DNA of 54,107 bases, taken from NCBI GenBank assembly GCA_964514105.1, contig CAZEPJ010000024.1, positions 1 to 54,107 on the forward strand. The letters are read 5' to 3'. The position numbers were made by a program, and so were the translations under genes. Shown in pieces: positions 42,477 through 50,789 of the stretch. The notes beneath the pieces are model-generated. The model did not search any database. It was given only the letters and a program-made list of their open reading frames with translations, and was not told the DNA's origin. The stretch's first letter is position 1. The number at the start of each line of letters is the position of its first letter. The DNA is from CAZEPJ01 sp964514105. GTDB lineage: Bacteria > Desulfobacterota > Desulfocorpusculales > Desulfocorpusculum.

Positions 42477-43450
42477 GAGGGGGAGCGAAGCTTCGGGTCC
42501 TGGTGACCGGCGGAGCGGGGTTCCTCGGCTCTCACCTGTGCCAGCGCCTCCTGGCCCGGGGGCACGACGTGCTGTGCGTGGACAACTTTTACACCGGCGC
42601 CAAGCGCAACATCCTGGGCCTGCTGCAGGATCCGTATTTCGAGCTCTTGCGCCACGACATCACCCTGCCGCTCTTCGTGGAGGTGGACCGGATCTTCAAC
42701 CTGGCGTGTCCGGCCTCGCCTGTCCACTACCAGAACGACCCGGTGCAGACCACCAAGGTCAACGTGCACGGCACCATCAACATGCTGGGGCTGGCCAAGC
42801 GGCTCAAGGCCCCCATCCTTCAGGCCTCCACCTCGGAGGTGTATGGCAACCCCACGGTCCACCCCCAGCCGGAGACGTACTGCGGCAGCGTGAACCCCAT
42901 CGGGCCCCGGGCGTGCTATGACGAGGGGAAGCGATGCGCCGAGACGCTTTTCTTCGACTACCATCGCCAGCACGGCCTGAAGATCAAGGTGGCCAGGATC
43001 TTCAACACGTACGGCCCCCGGATGCACCCCAACGACGGGCGGGTGGTGTCCAACTTCATCGTCCAGGCCCTGCGGGGCGAGCCGCTCACGGTCTTCGGGG
43101 ACGGCTCCCAGACGCGCTCCTTCTGCTACGTGGACGACATGGTGGAGGGGTTGATCGGTTTCATGGACACGCCCGACGCGGTCACCGGCCCCCTGAACCT
43201 GGGCAATCCCAGCGAGTGCTCCGTGCTCGAGCTGGCCAGGAGCATCCAGTCCCTGACGGGCTCCCGCTCCGAGATCCGTTTCAGACCCCTGCCGCAGGAC
43301 GACCCCCAGCAGCGAAAGCCCGATATCCGGCTGGCCCGGGAGCTCCTGGGGTGGGAGCCCGCCGTCCCCTTGGAAGTGGGCCTTCATCGCACCATCGCCT
43401 ATTTCGAGGATCTGATCCGCCGGGGGGAGACCCCCGGGGGGGCCCCGTGA
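42473..43450 (+). CDS. UDP-glucuronate decarboxylase (UDP-xylose synthase)
   Basis: A 325-residue extended short-chain dehydrogenase. TGGAGFLGSHLCQRLL binds NAD, VDNFYTGAKRNI and FELLRHDIT are specific for UDP-glucuronate decarboxylases, and the catalytic motif is CYDEGKRCAE. RIFNTYGPRMHPNDGRVVSN and CYVDDMVEG complete the match. It makes UDP-xylose (or the 4-keto pentose) from UDP-glucuronate, which the dehydrogenase at 45808 might supply. It starts in overlap with the caspase gene (AAGGAGGGCGTGGG before ATG) and its stop overlaps the next GTG. Confidence 0.94.
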   Translation: MRGGAKLRVLVTGGAGFLGSHLCQRLLARGHDVLCVDNFYTGAKRNILGLLQDPYFELLRHDITLPLFVEVDRIFNLACPASPVHYQNDPVQTTKVNVHGTINMLGLAKRLKAPILQASTSEVYGNPTVHPQPETYCGSVNPIGPRACYDEGKRCAETLFFDYHRQHGLKIKVARIFNTYGPRMHPNDGRVVSNFIVQALRGEPLTVFGDGSQTRSFCYVDDMVEGLIGFMDTPDAVTGPLNLGNPSECSVLELARSIQSLTGSRSEIRFRPLPQDDPQQRKPDIRLARELLGWEPAVPLEVGLHRTIAYFEDLIRRGETPGGAP

Positions 43451-44640
43451 AAAGCGGGCCACCCCCGGGCGCCAGGATCTTCGTGGCCGGACACACGGGC
43501 CTCGTGGGTTCGGCCCTGGTGCGCCGGCTGAGGGTCGAGGGGTTCGCCGATCTCATCCTGCGGACCCACGCCGAGCTGGACCTGGAGCGCCAGGCCGATG
43601 TGGAGGCCTTCTTCGAGGGGGAGCGTCCCGAGCTCGTGTTCCTGGCGGCCGCCAAGGTCGGGGGCATCGGGGCCAACGAGGCATATCCCGCCGAGTTCCT
43701 CCACCGGAACCTGGCCATCCAGACCCACGTGATTCATGCGGCGTGGAGCAGCCGGGTGCGCCGGCTCATATTCCTGGGTTCGTCCTGCGTGTATCCCCGG
43801 GCCTGCCCCCAGCCCATGCGCGAGGAGCATCTCCTGACGGGGCCCCTGGAGCCCACCAACAGGCCGTATGCCGTGGCCAAGATTGCGGGCATCGTGGCGT
43901 GCGAGGCGTACAATCGCCAGCACGGGGCGCGCTTTCTGGCCGTCATGCCCACAAACCTCTACGGGCCCAACGACAACTTCGACCTGGAGACGAGCCACGT
44001 GCTGCCCGCCCTGATCCGGAAGTTTCATCTGGCCCGACTGGCCTCCATGGGGGACGGGGACGGCCTGCTGGCCGACAGGCGGCGCTTCGGCCCCATCCCC
44101 GAGGATTTCCTGGCGTGCCTCGTGGCCGTGGCCCGGGCCAAGGGCCATCCGGAGATCCGTTCCATGGCCCCAGAGCTCGGTCCTGTGGCCTTCCGAGGGG
44201 GAGCCGGGACCGCTCGTCCCCGGCCCCACCGGGATGCCGCCGCGGCCGTGGCCCTCTGGGGGACGGGCGCGGCCCGGCGGGAATTCCTCCACGTGGACGA
44301 CCTGGCCGCGGCCTGCGTGTTTCTCATGGGCCTTCCGCCCCGGGAATTTGACTCCCTGGTCTTCCCGCGGCCGGCGGGGGACGGCCCGTCGTCCCCGTTT
44401 CCCCTGATCAACATCGGGTGCGGCGAGGACCGAAGCGTTCGGGATCTGGCCGCGCTGGCGGCCCGGGTGGTCGGCTACGAGGGGGAAGTGGTCTGGGACG
44501 GCTCCCGCCCCGACGGCACCCCCCGCAAGCTCCTGGATGTGTCGCGCATGAAGGGCATGGGGTGGCGGCCCCGCATCGATCTTTCCACGGGAATGAAAGA
44601 GACGTACGCCTGGTATTGCAGCCAGCTCTCCACGGCGTGA
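43447..44640 (+). CDS. fcl: GDP-L-fucose synthase (with long insertion)
   Basis: The 397-residue enzyme converts GDP-4-keto-6-deoxymannose to GDP-L-fucose. The family marks are AGHTGLVGSALVRRL, AAKVGGIGANEAYP, FLGSSCVYPR, NRPYAVAKIAGI and TNLYGPNDNFD. Normal members have about 310-320 residues. Here residues 197-268 hold an insertion (starting after HLARLAS, ending before VALWGTGA) with FGPIPEDF and a Pro/Arg/Ala-rich part. It may be a subfamily feature. The start is a GTG overlapping the uxs stop. It is the last gene of the first polysaccharide block. Confidence 0.92.
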   Translation: MKSGPPPGARIFVAGHTGLVGSALVRRLRVEGFADLILRTHAELDLERQADVEAFFEGERPELVFLAAAKVGGIGANEAYPAEFLHRNLAIQTHVIHAAWSSRVRRLIFLGSSCVYPRACPQPMREEHLLTGPLEPTNRPYAVAKIAGIVACEAYNRQHGARFLAVMPTNLYGPNDNFDLETSHVLPALIRKFHLARLASMGDGDGLLADRRRFGPIPEDFLACLVAVARAKGHPEIRSMAPELGPVAFRGGAGTARPRPHRDAAAAVALWGTGAARREFLHVDDLAAACVFLMGLPPREFDSLVFPRPAGDGPSSPFPLINIGCGEDRSVRDLAALAARVVGYEGEVVWDGSRPDGTPRKLLDVSRMKGMGWRPRIDLSTGMKETYAWYCSQLSTA

Positions 44641-44681
44641 GGCCGGAGCGCGGACCCCGTTGCGCCCGCCCCGCCCCTTTC

Positions 44682-44714
44682 TTGCCCAATTCGTCTCAAG
44701 GACCTCTTGGGCAA
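44682..44714. repeat. Inverted repeat after the GDP-fucose synthase gene
   Basis: TTGCCCAA (44682-44689) and TTGGGCAA (44707-44714) form a perfect 8-base inverted repeat around 17 bases. There is no T tract. It could be a weak terminator, an operator or a remnant of the GCCCAACGCC-type repeats seen elsewhere. Confidence 0.5.
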
Positions 44715-44769
44715 TGGCAGGGAGGGCATGCCTGCAGATTCCCAGGGATCCTGGCCCGAAAAACAGGAC

Positions 44770-44798
44770 TTGACATGCGCAAGTATATCGCCTATTAT
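44770..44798 (+). promoter_or_regulatory. Near-consensus promoter of the second polysaccharide block
   Basis: TTGACA (44770-44775, perfect), 17-base spacer, TATTAT (44793-44798, 5 of 6). This is the strongest promoter in the window by consensus. It drives the winged-helix regulator gene after a leader of almost 290 bases. Confidence 0.75.
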
Positions 44799-44804
44799 TC
44801 GAGC

Positions 44805-45093
44805 AATTTAATTGATCATGAAATGCGGGTGATTGGGTCAAGCAGCTGGGGGAAAAAGGGGGGTCATTCGGGGCCCATCGCGCGGAGCGCATCCGGCGAT
44901 TGGTTTTTTGCCCGGGCACTTATCGGCCGCGTTCATCCGAGCAAAATATTTGCTCTAAGATCTTCTTGTCGCCTTGGCTCTTTCATCTTCACGGACCCCT
45001 GGCGGCTACCCAGCCTGTGGGGGCTGCTGCACGGCCGCCGCCCCTGACACGAACCCCGCCACTTCTCCCGCGACGCTCATCGGCCCCTGCCCC
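44805..45093 (+). other. Long AT-rich structured leader of the regulator gene
   Basis: The part 44805-44960 is clearly more AT-rich than the rest of the window. It holds a perfect 7-base hairpin or palindrome GAGCAAA-ATA-TTTGCTC (44939-44955). Further on, GGCGGC (45001) pairs with GCCGCC (45034-45039) around an inner CAGCC/GGCTG stem. No short gene is convincing here. Confidence 0.5.
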
Positions 45094-45702
45094 ATGATGC
45101 GCCACGCCATGCTCTCGGCCCTCATCACCGGGAAGACCCGGGTCAAACTCCTGCTTCGCTTTTTCCTCAATCCCGATGCGTCCTCATACCTGCGGGAGAT
45201 CGCCTCGGAGTTCAACGAGAGCACCAACAGCATCCGCATCGAGCTCAAACGCTTCGCCGAAGCGGGGCTCCTGACCGAGAGGGAGAGGGGAGGGAGGGTC
45301 TACTACTGTGCCAACCGCCAGCACCCGCTCTTCGCCGAGATCCACTCCATCGTGCACAAGACCCTGGGCATCGACACCCTCCTGGAGGAGCTCGTCGCCA
45401 AGATCGGCAGCCTCAGCCGGGCGTACCTGGTGGGGGATTACGCAAAGGGGGTGGACGGCGGGCTCATCGATCTGGTCTTGGTGGGCACGAAGATCGACAT
45501 GGGGTACCTCCACAGCCTGGTCGGCAGGGTGGAGCGACGGATCGACCGCAAGATTCGCTACCTGGTGCTGGACGATGTGGAGGAAGAGCAGGTCATGTTG
45601 CGGTTGAGCAGCCAGCCCCGGCTCCTCCTCTGGAGCCGGGACGGCCGCCGGCGCCCGCTCAACGCCCGGGCCGGGGCCGGGGCCCGGTCGGCACCGACCT
45701 GA
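45094..45702 (+). CDS. Winged-helix regulator with nucleotidyltransferase-like domain
   Basis: The 202-residue protein has an N-terminal winged helix (ALITGKTRVKLLLRFFLNPD, SYLREIASEFNESTNSIRIE, LTERERGGRVYYCAN; residues 10-75), like ArsR/MarR-type regulators. Residues 105-185 resemble the small nucleotidyltransferase-fold domain (YLVGDYAKGVDGGLIDLVLV), but the catalytic GS-D-D set is degenerate, so it may be a ligand-binding remnant. Such regulators are found in polysaccharide loci of this group. No clear ribosome-binding site precedes the ATG-ATG start. It probably controls its own block, which starts at the strong promoter and leader. Confidence 0.8.
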   Translation: MMRHAMLSALITGKTRVKLLLRFFLNPDASSYLREIASEFNESTNSIRIELKRFAEAGLLTERERGGRVYYCANRQHPLFAEIHSIVHKTLGIDTLLEELVAKIGSLSRAYLVGDYAKGVDGGLIDLVLVGTKIDMGYLHSLVGRVERRIDRKIRYLVLDDVEEEQVMLRLSSQPRLLLWSRDGRRRPLNARAGAGARSAPT

Positions 45703-45807
45703 CCTGCCTTTGCCTTTCCCATCCAGACTGCTGTGCCTCTTGATTGCCCATCGCCTGTTGTCGATTGGCCTGTCCCCGGACGGCCACTACTTCTATGAAG
45801 GAGCTGC

Positions 45808-47505
45808 ATGATGGCCTCTCACATTTCTGATTCCAATGGCCCCAACTCCGGCATTGCCAACCGCCCCGTCTCCATCTGCCCCCTGGGGGAGGCCTTTCCC
45901 CTCCCCCGGGCCCAGGACGAGGCCGAGGAGCTGCGCCGCCTCCGCGAATTGGTGGAGAGCCAGCGCCTCAAGGGCCGCGAGATCGTCGTGGTCATGGGGG
46001 TGGGCTTCGTGGGAGCCGTCATGGCGGGGGTGGTGGCCGATGCCGTCTGCCCGGAGACCGGAGATCCCCTCTATTTCGTCATGGGCATGCAGCGCCCCTC
46101 GGTGCGCTCCTTCTGGAAGATCCCGTATCTCAACCGGGGGCGGTCGCCGGTGGAGGCCGAGGACCCCGAGGTGGCGGCCCTCCTGAGCCGGTGCGTGCTG
46201 GAGAAAAAGAGCCTCACGGCCACCTTCACGTACGAGGCCCTCTCCATGGCCGACGTGGTGGTGGTGGACGTTCAGTGCGACTACCACAAGGAGACCCTGG
46301 GGGACGTGCGCCAGGGGCAGGCGGACATCGCCGCCCTGGAGGAGAGCCTGCGCGTCTTGGGCGAGAAGATCCAGCCCCACTGCCTGGTCCTCATCGAGAC
46401 CACGGTGCCGCCGGGCACCACCGAGTATGTGGCATATCCCATTCTCAAGAAGGCCTTTGCCAGGCGCGGCCTGGGGGGGCACGAGCCCCTCCTGGCTCAT
46501 TCCTTCGAGCGCGTCATGCCGGGCCGGCACTACGTGGCTTCCATCCGGGACTTCTGGCGGGTCTGCTCCGGGATCAACAGGGAGGCGCGGGATCGGGTGG
46601 TCGCGTTCCTCTCCAGGATCCTCAACACCGCCCAGTATCCCCTGACCGTCCTGGAGAGGCCCATCGAGAGCGAGACCTGCAAGATCGTGGAGAACTCGTA
46701 CCGGGCGACCATCCTGGCCTTTCTCCATGAGTGGAGCCTCTTTTCCGAGCGCAACGGCGTGGACCTGACCAAGGTGCTGTCGGCCATCCGGATGCGGCCC
46801 ACCCACTCCAACATCCTCTTTCCCGGCCCGGGCATCGGCGGATACTGCCTGCCCAAGGACGGGGCGCTGGGGGTCTGGGCCTACCACACCCTCATGGGCT
46901 TCGAGGATCCGATTTTCCGCATCACACCCCTGGCCATCGACGTCAACGACACCCGCGCCCTGCACGCGGCCCGCCTGGTGCGGGACGCCCTGCGCAACAT
47001 GGGCAAGATCGTGGCCGCGTGCAAGGTGGCCGTGCTCGGGGCTTCATACCGGGAGGATGTCGGCGACACCCGGTACAGCGGCTCGGAGCTCATCGTGCGC
47101 AAGCTCTCGGAAATGGGCGCCGACATTTCCGTCCACGACCCGTACGTGAAGCACTGGTGGGAGTTCGAGAAGCAGGACAGCTACCCGGCGGACGGACAGT
47201 CCCGCGCGCGGTTCTTCCGCAACCAGGAGAAGCTGGCCGAGCTGCGCATCTGCCCGGAGCTGAGCGAGGCGCTGCGGGGGGCGGACGCCGTGGTGCTGGC
47301 CGTGCGCCACAAACAGTACCTGGCGCTGGGTCCGGACGAGGTGTGCCGACTGGCTGGCCGGCCCGTGGCCGTTGTGGACTGCTTCGGCATCCTGGGCGAC
47401 GACAACATCCGGCGTTTCTTCGAACTGGGGTGCGAGGTCAAGGGCCTGGGCCGCGGGCACATCCAGCGCATCAAGGAAGCGGTCCGCTCCGCAAGAAACC
47501 CTTGA
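45808..47505 (+). CDS. UDP-glucose/GDP-mannose dehydrogenase family protein
   Basis: A 565-residue nucleotide-sugar dehydrogenase, longer than the usual 430-450 residues. After an N-terminal extension of about 55 residues comes the NAD loop VVVMGVGFVGAVMAG. The middle has ETTVPPGTTEYVAYP and ESETCKIVENSYRA, and the catalytic Cys is in GPGIGGYCLPKDG (Cys347). The C-terminal domain has ASYREDVGDTRYSGS. It would oxidise a UDP- or GDP-sugar to the uronic acid, for example the UDP-glucuronate needed at 42473. The substrate is not certain. AAGGAG precedes the ATG. Confidence 0.9.
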   Translation: MMASHISDSNGPNSGIANRPVSICPLGEAFPLPRAQDEAEELRRLRELVESQRLKGREIVVVMGVGFVGAVMAGVVADAVCPETGDPLYFVMGMQRPSVRSFWKIPYLNRGRSPVEAEDPEVAALLSRCVLEKKSLTATFTYEALSMADVVVVDVQCDYHKETLGDVRQGQADIAALEESLRVLGEKIQPHCLVLIETTVPPGTTEYVAYPILKKAFARRGLGGHEPLLAHSFERVMPGRHYVASIRDFWRVCSGINREARDRVVAFLSRILNTAQYPLTVLERPIESETCKIVENSYRATILAFLHEWSLFSERNGVDLTKVLSAIRMRPTHSNILFPGPGIGGYCLPKDGALGVWAYHTLMGFEDPIFRITPLAIDVNDTRALHAARLVRDALRNMGKIVAACKVAVLGASYREDVGDTRYSGSELIVRKLSEMGADISVHDPYVKHWWEFEKQDSYPADGQSRARFFRNQEKLAELRICPELSEALRGADAVVLAVRHKQYLALGPDEVCRLAGRPVAVVDCFGILGDDNIRRFFELGCEVKGLGRGHIQRIKEAVRSARNP

Positions 47506-47529
47506 CTCCGGCGGGGCTTTGACTACAAT
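47502..47529 (+). promoter_or_regulatory. Promoter in front of the asnB leader
   Basis: TTGACT (47502-47507, 5 of 6), 16-base spacer, TACAAT (47524-47529, 5 of 6). It overlaps the stop codon of the dehydrogenase. Start near 47536. Confidence 0.6.
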
Positions 47530-47535
47530 GTCTCT

Positions 47536-47694
47536 CGAATCGGAATCGGACCGGAGACACCCGATAACTCGGACGAGGCAGGTGGCGGGCGTGTTCGTCC
47601 TGCACCGGGGGTTGGGAAGTCGCCGGATCCTCCTCGAAGAGGGGTGGGGGACGGATCTGCCGTAGCAACTGGGCGGATCCGTCCTTTTGTTTTT
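47536..47694 (+). ncRNA. Candidate attenuator leader or small RNA upstream of asnB
   Basis: About 160 bases bounded by a promoter and a strong intrinsic terminator. Visible stems: CCGA-TAAC-TCGG (47561-47572), GGACGA/TCGTCC (47571-47576 with 47595-47600), CTCCTC/GAGGGG (47630-47644), then the terminator. CGGATCC (47624-47630) can pair with GGATCCG (47675-47681) and would break the terminator, as an antiterminator would. It matches no riboswitch consensus I know. Either it is a cis-acting leader of asnB, which lies 140 bases further on, or a free small RNA. No short open frame with a good start is seen in it. Confidence 0.5.
47649..47694 (+). terminator. Strong intrinsic terminator
   Basis: GGACGGATCTGCC (47649-47661) pairs with GGCGGATCCGTCC (47672-47684), 13 pairs with one G-U, loop of 10, followed by TTTTGTTTTT. 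It is the best intrinsic terminator in the window. It stands upstream of asnB, not after it. Confidence 0.85.
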
Positions 47695-47835
47695 GGGGCG
47701 TGGGAGCGGTGAAAGGGTGGCGTGGGCAGGGCCGAGTCGCCCTGGACGGGCGGAGCCTTCTTCCCTCCCTCCATGTCCCCGCGCCGTCTTGCCTGCGCCT
47801 CCTGCTCCACGCGGCTTGAGCGACTCTCCCTGGCC

Positions 47836-49779
47836 ATGTGCGGCATTCTCGGCTTCATAGGCAGGCGTTCCTTTGACGACGAGGCCTTCGGGCGCGCCTT
47901 GGACGTCATGGCCGCCCGGGGGCCGGATGACCGGGGTGTGTATCAAGAGCCCGAGGTCCTCCTGGGCCACCGGCGCCTGGCCGTTCTGGATCTCTCGCTG
48001 GCCGGACACCAGCCCATGGCCAGCCCGGACGGGCGATACGTCATCACCTACAACGGGGAGGTGTACAATTTCCGGGACCTCCGCGCCCCTCTGGAAGAGG
48101 AAGGCGTCCGGTTCAGGTCGAACAGCGACACGGAAGTCGTCCTGGCCCTGTACTGGCGGGAAGGGCCCAATTGCCTGCAGAGGCTGCGGGGCATGTTCGC
48201 CATGGCCGTCTGGGACCGCCGGGACCGATCCCTGTTTCTGGCCCGGGACCGCATGGGCATCAAGCCCCTGTACGTGTGGCGCTTCCCGGGGGGAGTGGCC
48301 TTCGCGTCGGAGGTGAAGGCCCTCCAGGCATTGCCGGGAGGCCCGGCGAGGGTCAATCCGGAGGCCGTGGCCCAGTTCCTCCTGTGGGGGAGCGTGCCAG
48401 GGCCCATGACCATCGCCGCTGGCGTCGAATGCCTGCCGCCGGCTGCGTGGGCCATGTGGAAGGATGGGCAGTGGCGGCAAGAGGCCTATTGGGAACTTCC
48501 CACAGGCCGGCCTGCGTACAAGAGCCGTGGGGAGGCCGCAGAGGCCATCGGGCCGCTGCTCAAGGAATCCGTCCGGCTCCGGTGCATAGCGGATGCGCCC
48601 CTGGGGGCCTTCCTGAGCGGGGGGGTGGATTCCTCCGCGGTGGTGAGCCTCATGCGGGAGACAGGCCAGCGGGATATCCGCACCTTCTCCATGAGCTTTC
48701 CCCAGACGGACCTGGACGAGGGGCCCTACGCCATGAGGGTGGCCGAGGAGTTCGGGACCCTGCACACCAACGTCTCGGTGACCGAGGGGATGGTCCGCAG
48801 GGAACTGGACGGCTTCTTCTGGGCCATGGACCAGCCCACGTGCGACGGGGTCAACACGTACCTGGTGTCCAAGTTCGCCCGGATGGGCGGCCTGACCGTG
48901 TCCCTGTGCGGCCTGGGAGGGGACGAGCTGTTCGGGGGCTATCCCGGGTTTCGCCGGGCGGCCAGGCTGGAGCCCTGGGTGGCTCGGATCCCGAGGCCGG
49001 TTCTGGCCGCCGGGGCGCGGGTCCTGAGGCGCGTGAACAGCCGCTTGGCCAAGGCCGAGACCCTGGGTCTGCCGGGCCCTGCGGTGGATCGGCTCTACAT
49101 GGCCTCCCGGTGTCTGTTCACCCCCTCCCAGGTCCGGTCCCTTCTCTCCCGGGACTTGCTGTCCCAACTGGAGCCCACAGGCGTTTCTCCTCTCTTGGAC
49201 GGCTCGAGTTGTGTCCGCACGGCGGGGTACGGGTCCGCCCGGCGTTGGGCAACCTGTGATCCTTCCGCGGCTGCCCAACGCCCAACGCCTGAGGTCGATG
49301 GAGGTGTCGTTCACGGCACGGTGAGCCGCGAGCTGCGCTGCTACATGCACAACCAGCTCCTGCGGGACTCGGACGTCTTCGGCATGGCCCACAGCCTGGA
49401 GATCCGCGTCCCCCTCGTGGACCATCTCCTCGTGGAGGCCGTTTTTCGGACCCCCGCATCCTGCATCCTGGACCACACGCCCAAGGGACTGCTCCTGGAG
49501 TCGCTTCCGGTCTCGCTCCCCCGCCTGTGCACCCATCGCCCCAAGATGGGCTTCACCTTCCCCTTCGATGACTGGCTGAGGGGCCCGTGGGGGCGGATGA
49601 TCGAAGAAGCCGTGGGCCTTTGCGAAGGGGGGGGGACTCCGCCCTGGCTGTCCGGCCGGGGGGTGCGGCGGCTCTGGGAGGAATACCGGAGGGGCCGGGT
49701 CCACTGGTCGCGACCCTGGAGTCTGTTCGTTCTGTGCCGGGGTCTCGGCGATCACCGGCCCCGGGCGCAGGGGCCATGA
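47836..49779 (+). CDS. asnB: Asparagine synthetase B-like glutamine amidotransferase
   Basis: A 647-residue class II glutamine-dependent amidotransferase. The start MCGILGF places the nucleophile Cys2 at the mature N-terminus and fixes the start codon, although no Shine-Dalgarno is visible. RGPDDRG, YNGEVYNF and SDTEVVL are in the glutaminase domain. The synthetase domain has the pyrophosphatase loop FLSGGVDSSAVV (about residue 257) and GGDELFGGYPGF. In polysaccharide loci such proteins often amidate uronic acids rather than make asparagine, which fits here. A low-complexity insertion (about residues 454-493) carries an 11-base inverted repeat at DNA level. Its TGA overlaps the next ATG. Confidence 0.92.
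   Translation: MCGILGFIGRRSFDDEAFGRALDVMAARGPDDRGVYQEPEVLLGHRRLAVLDLSLAGHQPMASPDGRYVITYNGEVYNFRDLRAPLEEEGVRFRSNSDTEVVLALYWREGPNCLQRLRGMFAMAVWDRRDRSLFLARDRMGIKPLYVWRFPGGVAFASEVKALQALPGGPARVNPEAVAQFLLWGSVPGPMTIAAGVECLPPAAWAMWKDGQWRQEAYWELPTGRPAYKSRGEAAEAIGPLLKESVRLRCIADAPLGAFLSGGVDSSAVVSLMRETGQRDIRTFSMSFPQTDLDEGPYAMRVAEEFGTLHTNVSVTEGMVRRELDGFFWAMDQPTCDGVNTYLVSKFARMGGLTVSLCGLGGDELFGGYPGFRRAARLEPWVARIPRPVLAAGARVLRRVNSRLAKAETLGLPGPAVDRLYMASRCLFTPSQVRSLLSRDLLSQLEPTGVSPLLDGSSCVRTAGYGSARRWATCDPSAAAQRPTPEVDGGVVHGTVSRELRCYMHNQLLRDSDVFGMAHSLEIRVPLVDHLLVEAVFRTPASCILDHTPKGLLLESLPVSLPRLCTHRPKMGFTFPFDDWLRGPWGRMIEEAVGLCEGGGTPPWLSGRGVRRLWEEYRRGRVHWSRPWSLFVLCRGLGDHRPRAQGP
49241..49282. repeat. Inverted repeat inside the asnB coding region
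   Basis: GGCGTTGGGCA (49241-49251) and TGCCCAACGCC (49272-49282) are a perfect 11-base inverted repeat, followed by a further CCAACGCC unit. It lies in a stretch that looks inserted in the protein. Similar GGGCGCTGGGC units occur at 14380-14455 and GCCCAGCGCCCGGCGCCCG-like sequence in gmd near 41320. Confidence 0.65.
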
Positions 49780-50756
49780 CCAGGAAGGCGCTCATCACGG
49801 GGATAACGGGCCAGGACGGCTCGTACCTGACGGACCTCCTCCTGGAGAAGGGATACGAGGTGCATGGGATCGTCCGTCGGGTCGCCCTGGAGGACCCCGA
49901 GTACCGGCTGTGGCGCATCCGGCACGTCCTGGACCGCGTCCGGCTCCACTCGGGCTCCCTGGAAAGCTACGCCAGCATCTTCAAGGTCGTTCAGGGCGTC
50001 CGGCCCGACGAATGCTATCACCTCTCGGCCCAGAGCTTCGTGAGCTACTCCTTCGAGGACGAGTTCTCCACCATCAACACCAACATCAATGGGACCCATT
50101 TCGTCCTGGCGGCCCTCAAGGACGCGGCCCCGGGGTGCCGGTTCTATTTCGCGGCTTCCAGCGAGATGTTCGGCAACGCCTCCGAGAGCCCCCAGAGCGA
50201 GGCCACGCCCTTTCAGCCCCGGTCCCCGTACGGCATATCCAAGGTGGCCGGCTTTCACCTGACGCGCAACTACCGGGAGGCGTACGGCCTGTTCGCCCTG
50301 AGCGGGATCCTGTTCAACCACGAATCCCCCCGCCGGGGGCTGGAGTTCGTCACGCGCAAGGTCACGCGCACGGCGGCGCGGATCAAGCTGGGCCTGGCCC
50401 GGGAGCTCCGCCTGGGGAATCTGGACGCCAAGAGGGATTGGGGCTACGCCGGGGATTACGTGAGGGCCATGTGGCTCATGCTCCAGCAGGATGGACCGGC
50501 CGACTTCGTCATCGCCACGGGCGAGACCCACTCGGTGCAGGAGGTGGTCGAGGCGGCCTTCGGCCATCTCGACATGGACTGGCGCGAGCACGTGGTGGTC
50601 GACAGGGAGCTCTATCGGCCCGCGGAGGTGTTCGAGCTTCGGGGCAATGCGGCCAGGGCGCGGGAGGTCCTCGGCTGGACGCCCTCTGTTTCGTTCCCGG
50701 AGCTGGTGCGGATGATGGTCCGCGCCGATCTGGAGGATCTGCGCCGGGGCGCATGA
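49776..50756 (+). CDS. gmd: Second GDP-mannose 4,6-dehydratase
   Basis: A 326-residue homologue of the gmd at 40442, but divergent from it and without its Pro-rich insertion. TGITGQDGSYLTDLLLEKGY, HLSAQSFVSYSF, SSEMFGNASESPQSE, the SPYGISK Tyr/Lys motif and FNHESPRRGLEFVTRKVT are present. It would give GDP-4-keto-6-deoxymannose, perhaps for a rhamnose- or perosamine-type branch distinct from fucose. It begins in ATGA overlap with asnB. A terminator-like hairpin follows before the FkbM gene. Confidence 0.92.
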   Translation: MTRKALITGITGQDGSYLTDLLLEKGYEVHGIVRRVALEDPEYRLWRIRHVLDRVRLHSGSLESYASIFKVVQGVRPDECYHLSAQSFVSYSFEDEFSTINTNINGTHFVLAALKDAAPGCRFYFAASSEMFGNASESPQSEATPFQPRSPYGISKVAGFHLTRNYREAYGLFALSGILFNHESPRRGLEFVTRKVTRTAARIKLGLARELRLGNLDAKRDWGYAGDYVRAMWLMLQQDGPADFVIATGETHSVQEVVEAAFGHLDMDWREHVVVDRELYRPAEVFELRGNAARAREVLGWTPSVSFPELVRMMVRADLEDLRRGA

Positions 50757-50789
50757 GGTCGGGCCGCTCCGGCTTCGCCCTTATCAGCC

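Noticed and set aside
44756..45000. A short gene in the AT-rich region before the regulator
   Set aside because: Open frames there have no ribosome-binding site and weak protein character; the promoter inside it argues for a leader.
47536..47694. A known c-di-GMP (GEMM) or other standard riboswitch in the asnB leader
   Set aside because: I could not find the conserved loop sequences of GEMM, glutamine, SAM, TPP, cobalamin or preQ1 classes; only general stem and terminator structure is visible.
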